Source: Solirubrobacterales bacterium
Lineage (GTDB): Bacteria; Actinomycetota; Thermoleophilia; Solirubrobacterales; Solirubrobacteraceae
Direction of reading: 5' to 3'
Assembly: GCA_019241635.1 (NCBI GenBank)
Contig: JAFAWR010000385.1
Coordinates: forward strand, 1 to 42,192
DNA length: 42,192 nt
The notes under the pieces are model-generated. The model was given only the letters and a program-made list of their open reading frames with translations. It was not told where the DNA came from and ran no database searches. Positions 1 to 7,435 of this stretch are shown here, piece after piece (the first letter of the stretch is position 1; every line of letters begins with the position of its first letter). The translations under genes and the position numbers were made by a program.

Positions 1-1712
1 AGCTTCTCGAGCTCGTGGTTGCGCAGGATCGGGGTGTCCATGACCAGCTGGTGGGCGTGCTCGGGACTCTCGGAGAGCAAATTGACCTCGGCGCCGACGC
101 CGGCCGAGAGCGACATCACGACGTTCTCGCGGATCGGGTCGATCGGCGGATTCGTGACCTGGGCGAACAGCTGCTTGAAGTACGCGAACAGCGGCGGCTG
201 GCGGTCGGACAGGACGGCCAGCGCGGCGTCGTTGCCCATGCTGGCCACCGGCTCCTCGCCCTTGGTGGCCATCGGCGCGATGATCATCCGCAGGTCCTCC
301 TGCGAGTAGCCGAAGGCCAGCTGCTTGGAGCGCAGCGGCTCGATCCGCGGCGTCCGCGGGTCGCGATCGGGCAGGTCGTCGATGTGGACCACCGAGCGCT
401 CGTACCACTCGCCGTAGGGCTGCTTGCGGGCCACCCGCCGCTTGACCTCCTCGTCCTCGACGATCTTGCCCTCCTCGAGGTCGACCAGGAACACCTTGCC
501 CGGCGCCAGGCGTCCCTTGCGCTGGACGTGCTCGGGGGCGACGGTCATCACACCGGTCTCGGAGGCCAGCACCACATAGCCCTCGGTGTCCTGGATCCAC
601 CGGCCGGGCCGCAGGCCATTGCGATCGAGCACCGCGCCGGCCACCCGGCCGTCGGTGAACACCACCGCCGCCGGCCCGTCCCACGGCTCCATCAGGCAGG
701 AATGGAAGTCGTAGAAGCCCTTGACGTCGGGGTCGAGGTCCTTGCGCGTCCGGTAGGCCTCGGGGACCATCATCATCACCGCGTGCGGGATGCTCCGGCC
801 GCCGAGGACGAGCAGCTCGAGCACGTTGTCGAAGATGGCGGAGTCCGAACCGCCCTCGCGGACGACTGGAATCACCTTGTTCAGGTCGTCGCCGAAGAGG
901 TCCGAGGCGAGCTGGGATTCGCGCGCACGCATCCAGTTCACGTTGCCCCGCAGCGTGTTGACCTCGCCGTTGTGGGCGATCATCCGGTACGGGTGGGCGA
1001 GCTCCCAGCTCGGGAACGTGTTGGTGGAGAAGCGTGAGTGGACGAGCGCCAGCCGGCTGGCCACGCGCGGATCCCGGAGATCGGTGAAGTAACGCGGGAG
1101 CTGCGGCGCCGTGAGCATCCCCTTGTAGATCATCGTCCGGCTGCTGAAGCTGGGCAGGGCCAGGTCGCGCCCCGCGGCTCGCTCGATCACTCTTCGGATC
1201 ACGTACAGCTTGCGCTCGAACACGGCCTGGTCCTCGATCTCCTCCGAGGCGCCGATCAGCACCTGGCGGATGACCGGCGCCGACAGCCGCGCGGTCTCCC
1301 CCACGTGGCGATCATCGACCGGCACGTCGCGCCACCACAGTGCCCGCTGCCCCTCGGCCTCGATCGTCTCCTCGATCATCTGCTCGAGCACCGCCCGGCG
1401 CTCCGGGTCGGTGGGCAGGTAGCACACCCCCACCCCGTATCGGCCGGCCGGCGGCAACTCGACCCCGGCCACGGCCGCCCTCAGGAAGCCGTCGGGGATC
1501 TGAAGCAGGATGCCGGCGCCGTCGCCGGTGTTCGGATCAGCGCCCTCGGCGCCGCGGTGCTCGAGGTTCTCGAGCGCGTCGAGCGCCTTCTCCACCACCG
1601 CATGGCTGGCCTCGCCCCACAGCTTCGCCACCAGCGCAATGCCGCACCCATCGTGCTCGTTGGCGGGGTCGTAGAGGCCAGTGGCCCCTGGTGGGGTGAT
1701 ACGTCGGTACAT
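1..1712 (-). CDS. gltB: Glutamate synthase large subunit, N-terminal part (runs off left edge)
   Basis: This is the first 570 codons of the large (glutamine amidotransferase) subunit of glutamate synthase, which moves the amide nitrogen of glutamine to 2-oxoglutarate. The ATG at 1710-1712 is followed by LYDPANEHDGCGIALVAKLW. The Cys in DGCG (residue 23) is the expected N-terminal nucleophile of a class II glutamine amidotransferase after removal of a short propeptide. Further conserved blocks are LEHRGAEGADPNTGDGAG, RFSTNTFPSWELAHP, IAHNGEVNTLRGNVNWM and VFTDGRVAGAVLDRNGLRPGR. After about residue 430 the sequence enters the central domain (PPIDPIRENVVMS), and it leaves the window at LRNHELEK. 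The FMN and Fe-S regions lie outside. It lies 120 bp downstream of ku on the same strand. Family assignment is firm; the 3' part cannot be judged. Confidence 0.95.
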   Translation of the reverse strand, partial: MYRRITPPGATGLYDPANEHDGCGIALVAKLWGEASHAVVEKALDALENLEHRGAEGADPNTGDGAGILLQIPDGFLRAAVAGVELPPAGRYGVGVCYLPTDPERRAVLEQMIEETIEAEGQRALWWRDVPVDDRHVGETARLSAPVIRQVLIGASEEIEDQAVFERKLYVIRRVIERAAGRDLALPSFSSRTMIYKGMLTAPQLPRYFTDLRDPRVASRLALVHSRFSTNTFPSWELAHPYRMIAHNGEVNTLRGNVNWMRARESQLASDLFGDDLNKVIPVVREGGSDSAIFDNVLELLVLGGRSIPHAVMMMVPEAYRTRKDLDPDVKGFYDFHSCLMEPWDGPAAVVFTDGRVAGAVLDRNGLRPGRWIQDTEGYVVLASETGVMTVAPEHVQRKGRLAPGKVFLVDLEEGKIVEDEEVKRRVARKQPYGEWYERSVVHIDDLPDRDPRTPRIEPLRSKQLAFGYSQEDLRMIIAPMATKGEEPVASMGNDAALAVLSDRQPPLFAYFKQLFAQVTNPPIDPIRENVVMSLSAGVGAEVNLLSESPEHAHQLVMDTPILRNHELEK

Positions 1713-1832
1713 GGGAAGAGGCTGCAGACGGGCGCACGGAGGGCGGTCGCCGAAGAGTACCAATGGGTCTCGCTGCGCTCGACATCCCTGGGGCCGGTTC
1801 CGCCGGACATCCATGCCCGGCGGGCGCTCGCG

Positions 1833-2732
1833 TCAGCTCTTGGCCTTCGCGCGGCTCCGCGACGCGCGCGCCGGCGCCCCGTCGCCGTCCCCGTCGGCGG
1901 TCTTGGCCGGCGCGCGCCGGCGGGGCTTGGGCGCGGGCTCGTCCTCGGGGCCGCTGCGCACCGCGGCCAGACTGGCCTCGAGCGCGGCCATCAGGTCGGG
2001 CGCCGCCGCGGCCTCCTCGACCTCAGGCTGGACGGCGATCTCCTCGCCGTTGGCCTTGGCCTCGATCAGCGCCAGCACCTGCTCGCGGTACTCGTCGTGG
2101 AACTTGGTCGGCTCGAACTCGGCCGACAGCGACGCGATCAGCTGCTCAGCCATCTTGAGCTCGCGGTCGGTGGCCTGGGCCTCCTCGATCTCGCCGATCT
2201 CGTCCAGGCGATCGGGCGAGAGCACCTCGTCGCCCCACAGCATCGTGGTCAGGGCCAGCACGTCGCCGGTCGGCCGGAGCGCGCACAGCTGCTGCTTGGA
2301 GCGCAGCACGACCTTGCCGATGCCGACCTTGCCCGCGTCGCGCATCGCGTCGAGCAGGAGCCGGTAAGCCTTGGCCCCGCCCGCCGTGGGGGCAAGGTAG
2401 TAGTTGTGGTCGTAGTAGATCGGGTCGATCTCGGCGAGGTCGACGAACTCCTCGATGTCGACCGTCCTGGTCGCCTTGGGATCAAGCGCGTCGAGCTCCT
2501 CGTTGGTGATCGTCACGAACCGGTCGGGCGTGATTTCGTAGCCCTTGACGATGTCCTCGTAGGGCACTTCCTCGTCGGTCGTCGGGTCCACTCGCTTCTG
2601 GCGGATCCGAGCGCCGGTCTTCGCGGACAGCTGGTTGAAGCGGACCGTCTTGGGCGACGTCGCGGTGTACAGCTTGACGGGCACGTTGACCAGCCCAAAG
2701 CTGATCGCACCTGACCAAATTGCTCGAGCCAT
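1833..2732 (-). CDS. ku: Ku protein (non-homologous end joining)
   Basis: A 299-residue prokaryotic Ku homologue, a homodimeric ring that binds double-strand DNA ends and recruits LigD. The N-terminus ARAIWSGAISFGLVNVPVKL is the classical Ku signature, followed by FNQLSAKTGARIRQKRVDP and a VPYEDIVKGYEI block, with the beta-barrel and dimerisation core to about residue 240. The last 50 residues are a Pro/Ala/Lys/Arg-rich tail (KPRRRAPAK, RSRAKAKS), as in actinobacterial Ku proteins whose tails contact DNA. The ATG has an AAGGA ribosome binding site 5 nt upstream and a good promoter just before it. No ligD is present in the window. Ku is divergent from the sigma/MGMT pair, so the two repair units share an upstream region. 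Confidence 0.96.
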   Translation of the reverse strand: MARAIWSGAISFGLVNVPVKLYTATSPKTVRFNQLSAKTGARIRQKRVDPTTDEEVPYEDIVKGYEITPDRFVTITNEELDALDPKATRTVDIEEFVDLAEIDPIYYDHNYYLAPTAGGAKAYRLLLDAMRDAGKVGIGKVVLRSKQQLCALRPTGDVLALTTMLWGDEVLSPDRLDEIGEIEEAQATDRELKMAEQLIASLSAEFEPTKFHDEYREQVLALIEAKANGEEIAVQPEVEEAAAAPDLMAALEASLAAVRSGPEDEPAPKPRRRAPAKTADGDGDGAPARASRSRAKAKS

Positions 2733-2741
2733 AGATGTCCT

Positions 2742-2769
2742 TGTATAGCGAACGGGTGGCGGCTGGCAA
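2742..2769 (-). promoter_or_regulatory. Promoter of ku
   Basis: On the minus strand TTGCCA (2764-2769) and TATACA (2742-2747) are separated by 16 bp, a good match to housekeeping -35 and -10 hexamers. The -10 lies only 9 nt before the ku ATG, so the transcript would start at or very near the start codon (leaderless or with a minimal leader). Seen by eye; not tested. Confidence 0.55.
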
Positions 2770-2862
2770 GTGGTGATCGTCGTCTTGCCGGCGCCTCACG
2801 TACGGCAGCGCCGGCCCAGCCAGTGCATAAGACGCCAAACCGCCCCCAATCTCATCGCCCCC

Positions 2863-2897
2863 GGCCACATAAGCGCCTCAGAGGCGCTTATGTGGCC
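2863..2897. repeat. Perfect 35-bp palindrome between ku and the sigma/MGMT pair
   Basis: Arms GGCCACATAAGCGCCTC (2863-2879) and GAGGCGCTTATGTGGCC (2881-2897) are exact reverse complements around a single A at 2880. It lies 130 bp upstream of ku and 70 bp upstream of the sigma gene. It is not followed by a T-tract and sits between divergent starts, so a terminator role is unlikely. An operator for a dimeric regulator or a small inserted palindromic element fits better. Confidence 0.8.
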
Positions 2898-2967
2898 GTT
2901 GCGGCGGAGAAGGTGGGCGATTTGCTGCGTTTTGCACCCCCCGCGGCGCGCGTCACCATCTCACGTG

Positions 2968-3471
2968 ATGGCCGCCCGCAACGTTTCATCCGCAGTGCGC
3001 CTGCCGCCCTTTCAGACTCTGCTCGACGCCCACGGCCGGGACGTCCACCGCTTCCTGGTGGCCAGCGTGGGCCGGATCGACGCCGACGACTGCTACCAGG
3101 AGACGTGGATCGCCGCCCTGCGCGCCTACCCCAAGCTCAAAGACGCTTCGAACCTCAGAAGCTGGATCTTCACGGTCGCCCATCGCAAGGTGATCGACCA
3201 CATCCGGGCGCGGCGCCGGGTTGCCGTCCCCGTCGGCGTGGTTCCCGAGGCCGCGACCGAGACCGCGACCGAGGCGCCCGCCACCACCGACGAGGAGCTC
3301 TGGGCCAGGGTCCGCGAGCTCCCGGCCAAGCAGCGCACCGCGCTCGCGCTGCGCTACGTGGTCGACGCCGGGTACGACGAGATCTCCTCGGTGATGGGGA
3401 CGAGCGAGGACGCGGCCAGGCGAAACGTGCACGAAGCCCTCAAGCGACTGCGAACGGAGTACCAACCATGA
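2968..3471 (+). CDS. ECF-type RNA polymerase sigma factor
   Basis: A 167-residue sigma-70 family protein with only regions 2 and 4, typical of extracytoplasmic-function sigma factors. Region 2 covers about residues 15-75 (DCYQETWIAALRAYPKL, then LRSWIFTVAHRKVIDHIRAR). A short Thr/Ala-rich linker follows, then region 4 (LPAKQRTALALRYVVDAGYDEISSVMG) with a final recognition helix (SEDAARRNVHEALKRLR). I place the start at ATG 2968; a GTG lies one codon upstream, and a longer frame to 2770 would run through the palindrome and is not conserved-looking. The stop codon overlaps the start of the methyltransferase gene by 4 nt (ATGA), so the two are probably co-translated. No anti-sigma factor gene is adjacent. 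Confidence 0.88.
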   Translation: MAARNVSSAVRLPPFQTLLDAHGRDVHRFLVASVGRIDADDCYQETWIAALRAYPKLKDASNLRSWIFTVAHRKVIDHIRARRRVAVPVGVVPEAATETATEAPATTDEELWARVRELPAKQRTALALRYVVDAGYDEISSVMGTSEDAARRNVHEALKRLRTEYQP

Positions 3472-4106
3472 TGACCGAGCTCGAGCACGACCTCAGGCGC
3501 CTGGCGCCCGTCTCCGACCCCCTGCCGGACGTCAGCGAGCCCGCGGCCGCGGCGCAGCTGCTCGACGTCGCCTATGCGACGCTCGACTCTCCGCTCGGCC
3601 GGCTGCTGCTGGCCACGACGCCGACGGGTCTGGCCAGGCTCGCCTACCTGGACTACGAAGGCGAGGACGCCGTGCTCGAACACCTCGCCACCACGCTCTC
3701 CCCTCGGATCCTGGCCGCGCCACGCCGCCTCGACGAGCCTCGGCGCGAGCTCGACGAGTACTTCGCCGGCGCGCGGCGCAGCTTCGAGGTCCCGCTCGAC
3801 TGGCGGCTCACCCGCGGCTTCGCCCGCCGCGTGCTTCAGGCGACGGCGAAGATCCCGTTCGGCGCGACCGCCACCTACAAGCAGATGGCGGCCGAGGCCG
3901 GGAGTCCGCGGGCCTCTCGGGCGGCGGGCAACGCGCTTGGCTCCAACCCGATCCCCATCGTCGTGCCCTGCCACCGCATCCTGCACTCCGGGGGCGGGTT
4001 GGGCGGCTACACCGGCGGCATCGAGCGCAAGCGCCTGCTGCTCGGGGTCGAGGGCTACGGCGGGTTGAAGCGGCCGGAGGCCTACAGCGGGTTGAAGCAG
4101 CCGTAG
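3468..4106 (+). CDS. Methylated-DNA--protein-cysteine methyltransferase with N-terminal extension
   Basis: A 212-residue O6-alkylguanine-DNA alkyltransferase that takes the alkyl group from damaged guanine onto its own Cys in a suicide reaction. The Ogt-type N-terminal domain starts near residue 35 (VAYATLDSPLGRLLLATT). The C-terminal winged-helix domain carries the DNA-binding block ATATYKQMA and the active-site motif IPIVVPCHRIL with the acceptor Cys at residue 168. The first 30 or so residues (MMTELEHDLRRLAPVSDPLP) are extra compared with plain Ogt. They resemble the start of a sigma-associated protein, which may allow contact with the sigma factor encoded by the overlapping upstream gene (inference). 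The last 17 residues (GYGGLKRPEAYSGLKQP) are coded by a 27-bp tandem repeat and look like a recent extension. Confidence 0.93.
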   Translation: MMTELEHDLRRLAPVSDPLPDVSEPAAAAQLLDVAYATLDSPLGRLLLATTPTGLARLAYLDYEGEDAVLEHLATTLSPRILAAPRRLDEPRRELDEYFAGARRSFEVPLDWRLTRGFARRVLQATAKIPFGATATYKQMAAEAGSPRASRAAGNALGSNPIPIVVPCHRILHSGGGLGGYTGGIERKRLLLGVEGYGGLKRPEAYSGLKQP

Positions 4107-4163
4107 GGCTACAGCGGGTTGAAGCGGCCGTAGGGCTACAGCGGGTTGAAGCAGCCGTAGAGC
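4053..4163. repeat. 27-bp tandem repeat spanning two convergent gene ends
   Basis: Units beginning GGGTTGAAG start at 4062, 4089, 4116 and 4143, exactly 27 bp apart, and differ at only a few positions (for example CGGCCG against CAGCCG). A degenerate relative (GGGTTGACC) starts at 4173. The array contains the stop codon of the methyltransferase (4104-4106) and the stop codon of the ABC permease (4136-4138). The units are contiguous without spacers, so this is not a CRISPR array. Confidence 0.9.
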
Positions 4164-5476
4164 ACGAACAGCGGGTTGACCACCTGGTGACCCGCGGCGT
4201 CGCGCATGGTCTGCTGGCCCACGAACGAGGGCGGCGACTCGGCCTTGTAGCAGCCGTTGGCCTGCACGGTCACGTCATAGGTGACCGGCGTCGACTGGAA
4301 CGGGACCGCCCCGGGCTGGGGGATGAACACGGTCAGCGTGCAGATCCAGTCACCCGGGCCGGAGGGCGTCGAGGCCCGGCGGCTGCAGCTGGGCAACACG
4401 TTCAGCCGCGCCCCGGGCGCGACCACGCGGCCGAGCTCGCGCTGCTGGAGCAGCGTGAGGTTGTTGAAGGTCGGGGTGATGCTCGCGTCCACGCGCTTGG
4501 CGGTGACGCCCGCCGGTCCCCAGTTGCTGGCCAGTGCCAGGAACGCGATCAGGGCCGCCGAGCCCACCGCCACCCGCACCGGCACGACCCATCCCGGGCG
4601 GCGGCTCACGGTGGCGCTGGTGAAGTCGCGCCGGCGCAGCAGCCGCCACGAGGCCAGGAGGCAGGCCGCGATCCAGAGCACGCTGACCGCCTGGCCGATG
4701 ATCAGCGGTCCGTAGAACCGGTGGGCGGAGACGAACAACGCGTGCCAGGCGTCGAAGCCCGAGGAGACGAGCAGGAAGTGAAGCCACACGCCGGCCCCGA
4801 CCAGGGCCAGCAGCTGCACGGCCAGGTCGACCACGGCCGGCCCGAGCACGCCGACGATCCCGTTGCGGGTGGCGACCGAGAAGAGCACCGCGAGGCTCAC
4901 GAAGGCCAGCATGGGCAGCAGGCAGAGCATCCAAGCCAGCACCACGAGCAACAGCGCGTGGCCGGCTGAGAGCTCGGTCCCGCTCAGGCTGACCAGCGGA
5001 TGCGCGCCGATCAGCAGTGCCCCGGCGGCCAGGCTGGAGAGCGCCAGCAGGGCCAGCAGGCCGACCGCGAACAGCGCCACCGCGAGCAGCTTGCCGGCGA
5101 ACAGGTGCCGGCGGGTGCACGAGCGGGTGAGCACGGTCTTCCACGTGCCGTGGCGGTCCTCTGAGCCAAACAGGTCGCCGGCGAGCACCCCGGCCATCAG
5201 GGGAAGCCCCCACTGGCCGGCGAAGCCGAGCACGACGAGTGAGAGCGCGAATCCGGACGAGTGCACCCACACGCCATACAGCGAGTCGGCCGGGCTGCCG
5301 CTCTGCACCTTCAGCACGGCGGCGAAGGCGAAGGGGCCGAGCAGGCAGATCAGGGCGAGCAGCCGCGGCGCGAGCTGGCTGGCCAGTTTGCGGCGCTCGA
5401 CGCGGAAGGCCGAGCGCACCCCGCCGGCCGCGCGCCGGCGACCGAGCACCGCCACCTCGGAGGCGACCGCGCTCAT
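4136..5476 (-). CDS. ABC-2-like transporter permease with extracytoplasmic C-terminal domain
   Basis: A 446-residue membrane protein, probably the permease partner of the ATPase encoded just upstream (4-nt ATGA overlap at 5473-5476). About six hydrophobic segments are visible: LAPRLLALICLLGPFAFAAV, the FALSLVVLGFAG region, LLAVALFAVGLLALLALSS, LLLVVLAWMLCLLPMLAFVSL, GVLGPAVVDLAVQLLALVG and VRVAVGSAALIAFLAL. The DLFGSEDRHGTWKTVLTRSCTR loop resembles the cytoplasmic loop of ABC-2 permeases (GEERRGTLE type). After the last helix (near residue 318) some 128 residues follow with four Cys and no further helix. These presumably face the outside. The substrate is unknown. The gene end lies inside the 27-bp tandem repeat (final residues CFNPL). 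Confidence 0.82.
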   Translation of the reverse strand: MSAVASEVAVLGRRRAAGGVRSAFRVERRKLASQLAPRLLALICLLGPFAFAAVLKVQSGSPADSLYGVWVHSSGFALSLVVLGFAGQWGLPLMAGVLAGDLFGSEDRHGTWKTVLTRSCTRRHLFAGKLLAVALFAVGLLALLALSSLAAGALLIGAHPLVSLSGTELSAGHALLLVVLAWMLCLLPMLAFVSLAVLFSVATRNGIVGVLGPAVVDLAVQLLALVGAGVWLHFLLVSSGFDAWHALFVSAHRFYGPLIIGQAVSVLWIAACLLASWRLLRRRDFTSATVSRRPGWVVPVRVAVGSAALIAFLALASNWGPAGVTAKRVDASITPTFNNLTLLQQRELGRVVAPGARLNVLPSCSRRASTPSGPGDWICTLTVFIPQPGAVPFQSTPVTYDVTVQANGCYKAESPPSFVGQQTMRDAAGHQVVNPLFVLYGCFNPL

Positions 5477-6435
5477 GCCCCCGCCAGCACGGCCTCGGCC
5501 ACCTCGGCGATGCCCACCGCGTCCGGGTCCGCTTCGCCGGTCAGCGCGAAGAACATCGACTCGAGCGGGCTGAGCAACAGCTCGAGCCGCCGCACGGCGA
5601 TCCCGGCTCGCCCGAGCGAAAGCACGAACGGATCGAGAGCGCCCGCCTGCACGGCGATGCGCAGCTCACCGGCTCCGGAGCCCACTAGCTCGATGCCCCG
5701 ATGCTGCGCGGCCAGCTCGAGCGCCCGCGCGTCGTCGCTGGTCTGCAACCGGTAGGCCGACCCCGGCGCCTGCTCGCGCAGTAGCTCGCTGCTCCCGCTC
5801 CACACCACCCGCCCACGGCGCAGCACCGTGTAGGAGTCGCACACGTCCTCGGTCGCGCCGATCAGATGGCTCGAGAGGAGGACCGCGGTCCCCTCGGCGG
5901 CGAGCCGGCGCAGCAGCGCCCCGACCTCGCGCACCCCGACCGGATCGAGGCCGCTGGTCGGCTCATCGAGCAACAGCACCTTGGGGCTGCGAAGCAGCGC
6001 CGCCGCGATGCCGAGGCGCTGGCGCATCCCGGTCGAATAGCCGCTCACCCGATCGGTGGCGCGCCCGGCAAGGCCGACCTGAGCGAGCACCTCGTCGACG
6101 CGGGCGCGCGCCTGGGGCGAGCGGTCGAGCTCGGCGAGCAGCTCCAGGTTGACCCGCCCCGACAGGTACGGGTAGAACGCCGGCTCCTCCACGAAGCCGG
6201 CCACTCCGTCGAGGCTCACGCGCTCGGCCGAGCCGAGCGGACGGCCGAGCAGATCGATCTCCCCGGCATCCGGCGTGAGCAGCCCGAACAGCAGCCGCAG
6301 CAGCGTGGTCTTGCCCGCGCCGTTCGGTCCGAGCAGTCCGCGCACCTCGCCCTCGGCGAGAACCAACTCGACGCCGTCAACGGCGCAGGTCGACTCGAAG
6401 CGCTTGACGAGCCCGCTCGCACGTACTGCCGCCAC
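5473..6435 (-). CDS. ABC transporter ATP-binding protein
   Basis: A 320-residue ATPase of the CcmA/DrrA type. From a GTG start at 6433-6435 the Walker A motif GPNGAGKTT has its Lys at residue 42. The Q-loop region is followed by an unusual signature motif YSTGMRQRLG (the family usually has SGG), Walker B LLLDEPTSGLDP and the H-loop SSHLIG. About 100 residues follow the nucleotide-binding domain, as is common in exporters of this type. The frame stays open upstream to 6615, but that stretch overlaps the divergent YihY gene and has no homology-like content. A TATATT hexamer 7 nt before the GTG supports a leaderless start here. It forms a transporter with the overlapping permease gene. Confidence 0.92.
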   Translation of the reverse strand: MAAVRASGLVKRFESTCAVDGVELVLAEGEVRGLLGPNGAGKTTLLRLLFGLLTPDAGEIDLLGRPLGSAERVSLDGVAGFVEEPAFYPYLSGRVNLELLAELDRSPQARARVDEVLAQVGLAGRATDRVSGYSTGMRQRLGIAAALLRSPKVLLLDEPTSGLDPVGVREVGALLRRLAAEGTAVLLSSHLIGATEDVCDSYTVLRRGRVVWSGSSELLREQAPGSAYRLQTSDDARALELAAQHRGIELVGSGAGELRIAVQAGALDPFVLSLGRAGIAVRRLELLLSPLESMFFALTGEADPDAVGIAEVAEAVLAGA

Positions 6436-6442
6436 GGGGATG

Positions 6443-6448
6443 AATATA
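6443..6448 (-). promoter_or_regulatory. -10 element of the ABC ATPase gene (leaderless start)
   Basis: TATATT on the minus strand lies 7 nt before the GTG at 6435, the spacing expected if transcription begins at the start codon itself. No clear -35 was identified. The divergent YihY gene starts about 50 bp away, so the promoters must overlap. Confidence 0.4.
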
Positions 6449-6490
6449 GGGCGAGGCTTCCTCACCGATTCCGTTGGGTATCTACACGTC

Positions 6491-7435
6491 GTGGATCTGC
6501 TCGCTCCCGTCCGCCGGTTCGATCGCTTCCAGCAGCGGCACAAGGGCTGGGCGATTCCGATGGCGGTGATCCGCAAGTTCGGCAACGACCAGGCCGGCAA
6601 CCTGGCGGCGCTCATCGCCTACTACGCGTTCTTCTCGATCTTCCCGCTGCTGCTGGTGTTCACGACGATCCTGGGGTTCGTCCTTCACGGAAACCAGAGT
6701 CTCTACAACGACGCCAAGAACTCGGTGCTGGGCCATTTCCCCGGCATCGACCTGCAGGCGCACGGACTGTCCGGGAGCGTCCCCGCCCTGGTCATCGGCG
6801 TGCTCGGCTCGCTGTGGGGCGGGCTCGGCGTGACCAACGCCGCCCAGAACGCGTTCGACCGGGTGTGGGCGGTTCCGTTCAAGGATCGGCCGGATTTCCT
6901 TCACGCGCGTCTGCGCGGGCTCCTGCTTCTGGTGTCGCTGGGCTCGCTGTTCGTCGCGTCAGCCGTGGTGACCGGAATCGTCACCAGCGTGTTCAGTGGC
7001 GTGCTGGCCAGGATCGGCGGCTACGCGGTCTCGCTGCTGCTGAACTTCGCGCTCTACGTGGCCGCCTTCCGCTTCCTCACCGCGGCCACGGTGCCCACCC
7101 GCTGCATGTGGCTCGGGGCCGCGATCGGCGCCGTTTTCCTGGAGATCCTCACGTTCGTCGGGAGCTACTACGTCAAGCACACGGTGAGCCACGCCTCGAA
7201 CACGTACGGCACGTTCGCCACGGTCATCGGCCTGCTCGTATGGCTTCACCTGCTCGCCCAGATGACCCTGTACGCGGCGGAGATCAACGTGGTCGTGGTG
7301 CGCAAGCTCTGGCCGCGGAGCCTGCTCGGGCCGCCCGACGCGCCGGCCGACCAGGAGACGCTGGCCGCGCTGGCCAAGGTCGAGGAGCGCCACGACATCG
7401 AGCAGGTCGACGTGCAGTTCGACCCGAGCAACTAG
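6491..7435 (+). CDS. YihY/BrkB family membrane protein
   Basis: A 314-residue integral membrane protein of the YihY/virulence factor BrkB family, once called ribonuclease BN by mistake; its molecular role is not settled. Typical blocks are DQAGNLAALIAYYAFFSIFPLLLVFTTILG, the SLWGGLGVTNAAQNAFDRVW region, and YGTFATVIGLLVWLHLLAQMTLYAAEIN near the C-terminus. Six hydrophobic segments are visible. I chose GTG 6491 (VDLLAPVRRFDRFQQRH). An ATG at 6440 is in frame but would leave only 4 bp to the divergent ATPase gene. The stop shares a CTAG palindrome with the stop of the convergent addA gene. Confidence 0.9.
   Translation: MDLLAPVRRFDRFQQRHKGWAIPMAVIRKFGNDQAGNLAALIAYYAFFSIFPLLLVFTTILGFVLHGNQSLYNDAKNSVLGHFPGIDLQAHGLSGSVPALVIGVLGSLWGGLGVTNAAQNAFDRVWAVPFKDRPDFLHARLRGLLLLVSLGSLFVASAVVTGIVTSVFSGVLARIGGYAVSLLLNFALYVAAFRFLTAATVPTRCMWLGAAIGAVFLEILTFVGSYYVKHTVSHASNTYGTFATVIGLLVWLHLLAQMTLYAAEINVVVVRKLWPRSLLGPPDAPADQETLAALAKVEERHDIEQVDVQFDPSN

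Noticed and set aside
1767-1783. Small imperfect hairpin (GTCTCGCTGCGCTCGAC) between ku and gltB
   Set aside because: Only about 5 of 8 positions pair and no T-tract follows; too weak to call a terminator or repeat from one copy.
2770-2967. Longer N-terminus for the sigma factor
   Set aside because: The open frame from 2770 would translate the palindrome and a Cys/Arg-rich stretch without sigma similarity, and would overlap the ku promoter; the domain begins right after ATG 2968.
4053-4163. CRISPR-like array
   Set aside because: The 27-bp units are contiguous, have no spacers and lie in the coding ends of two genes.
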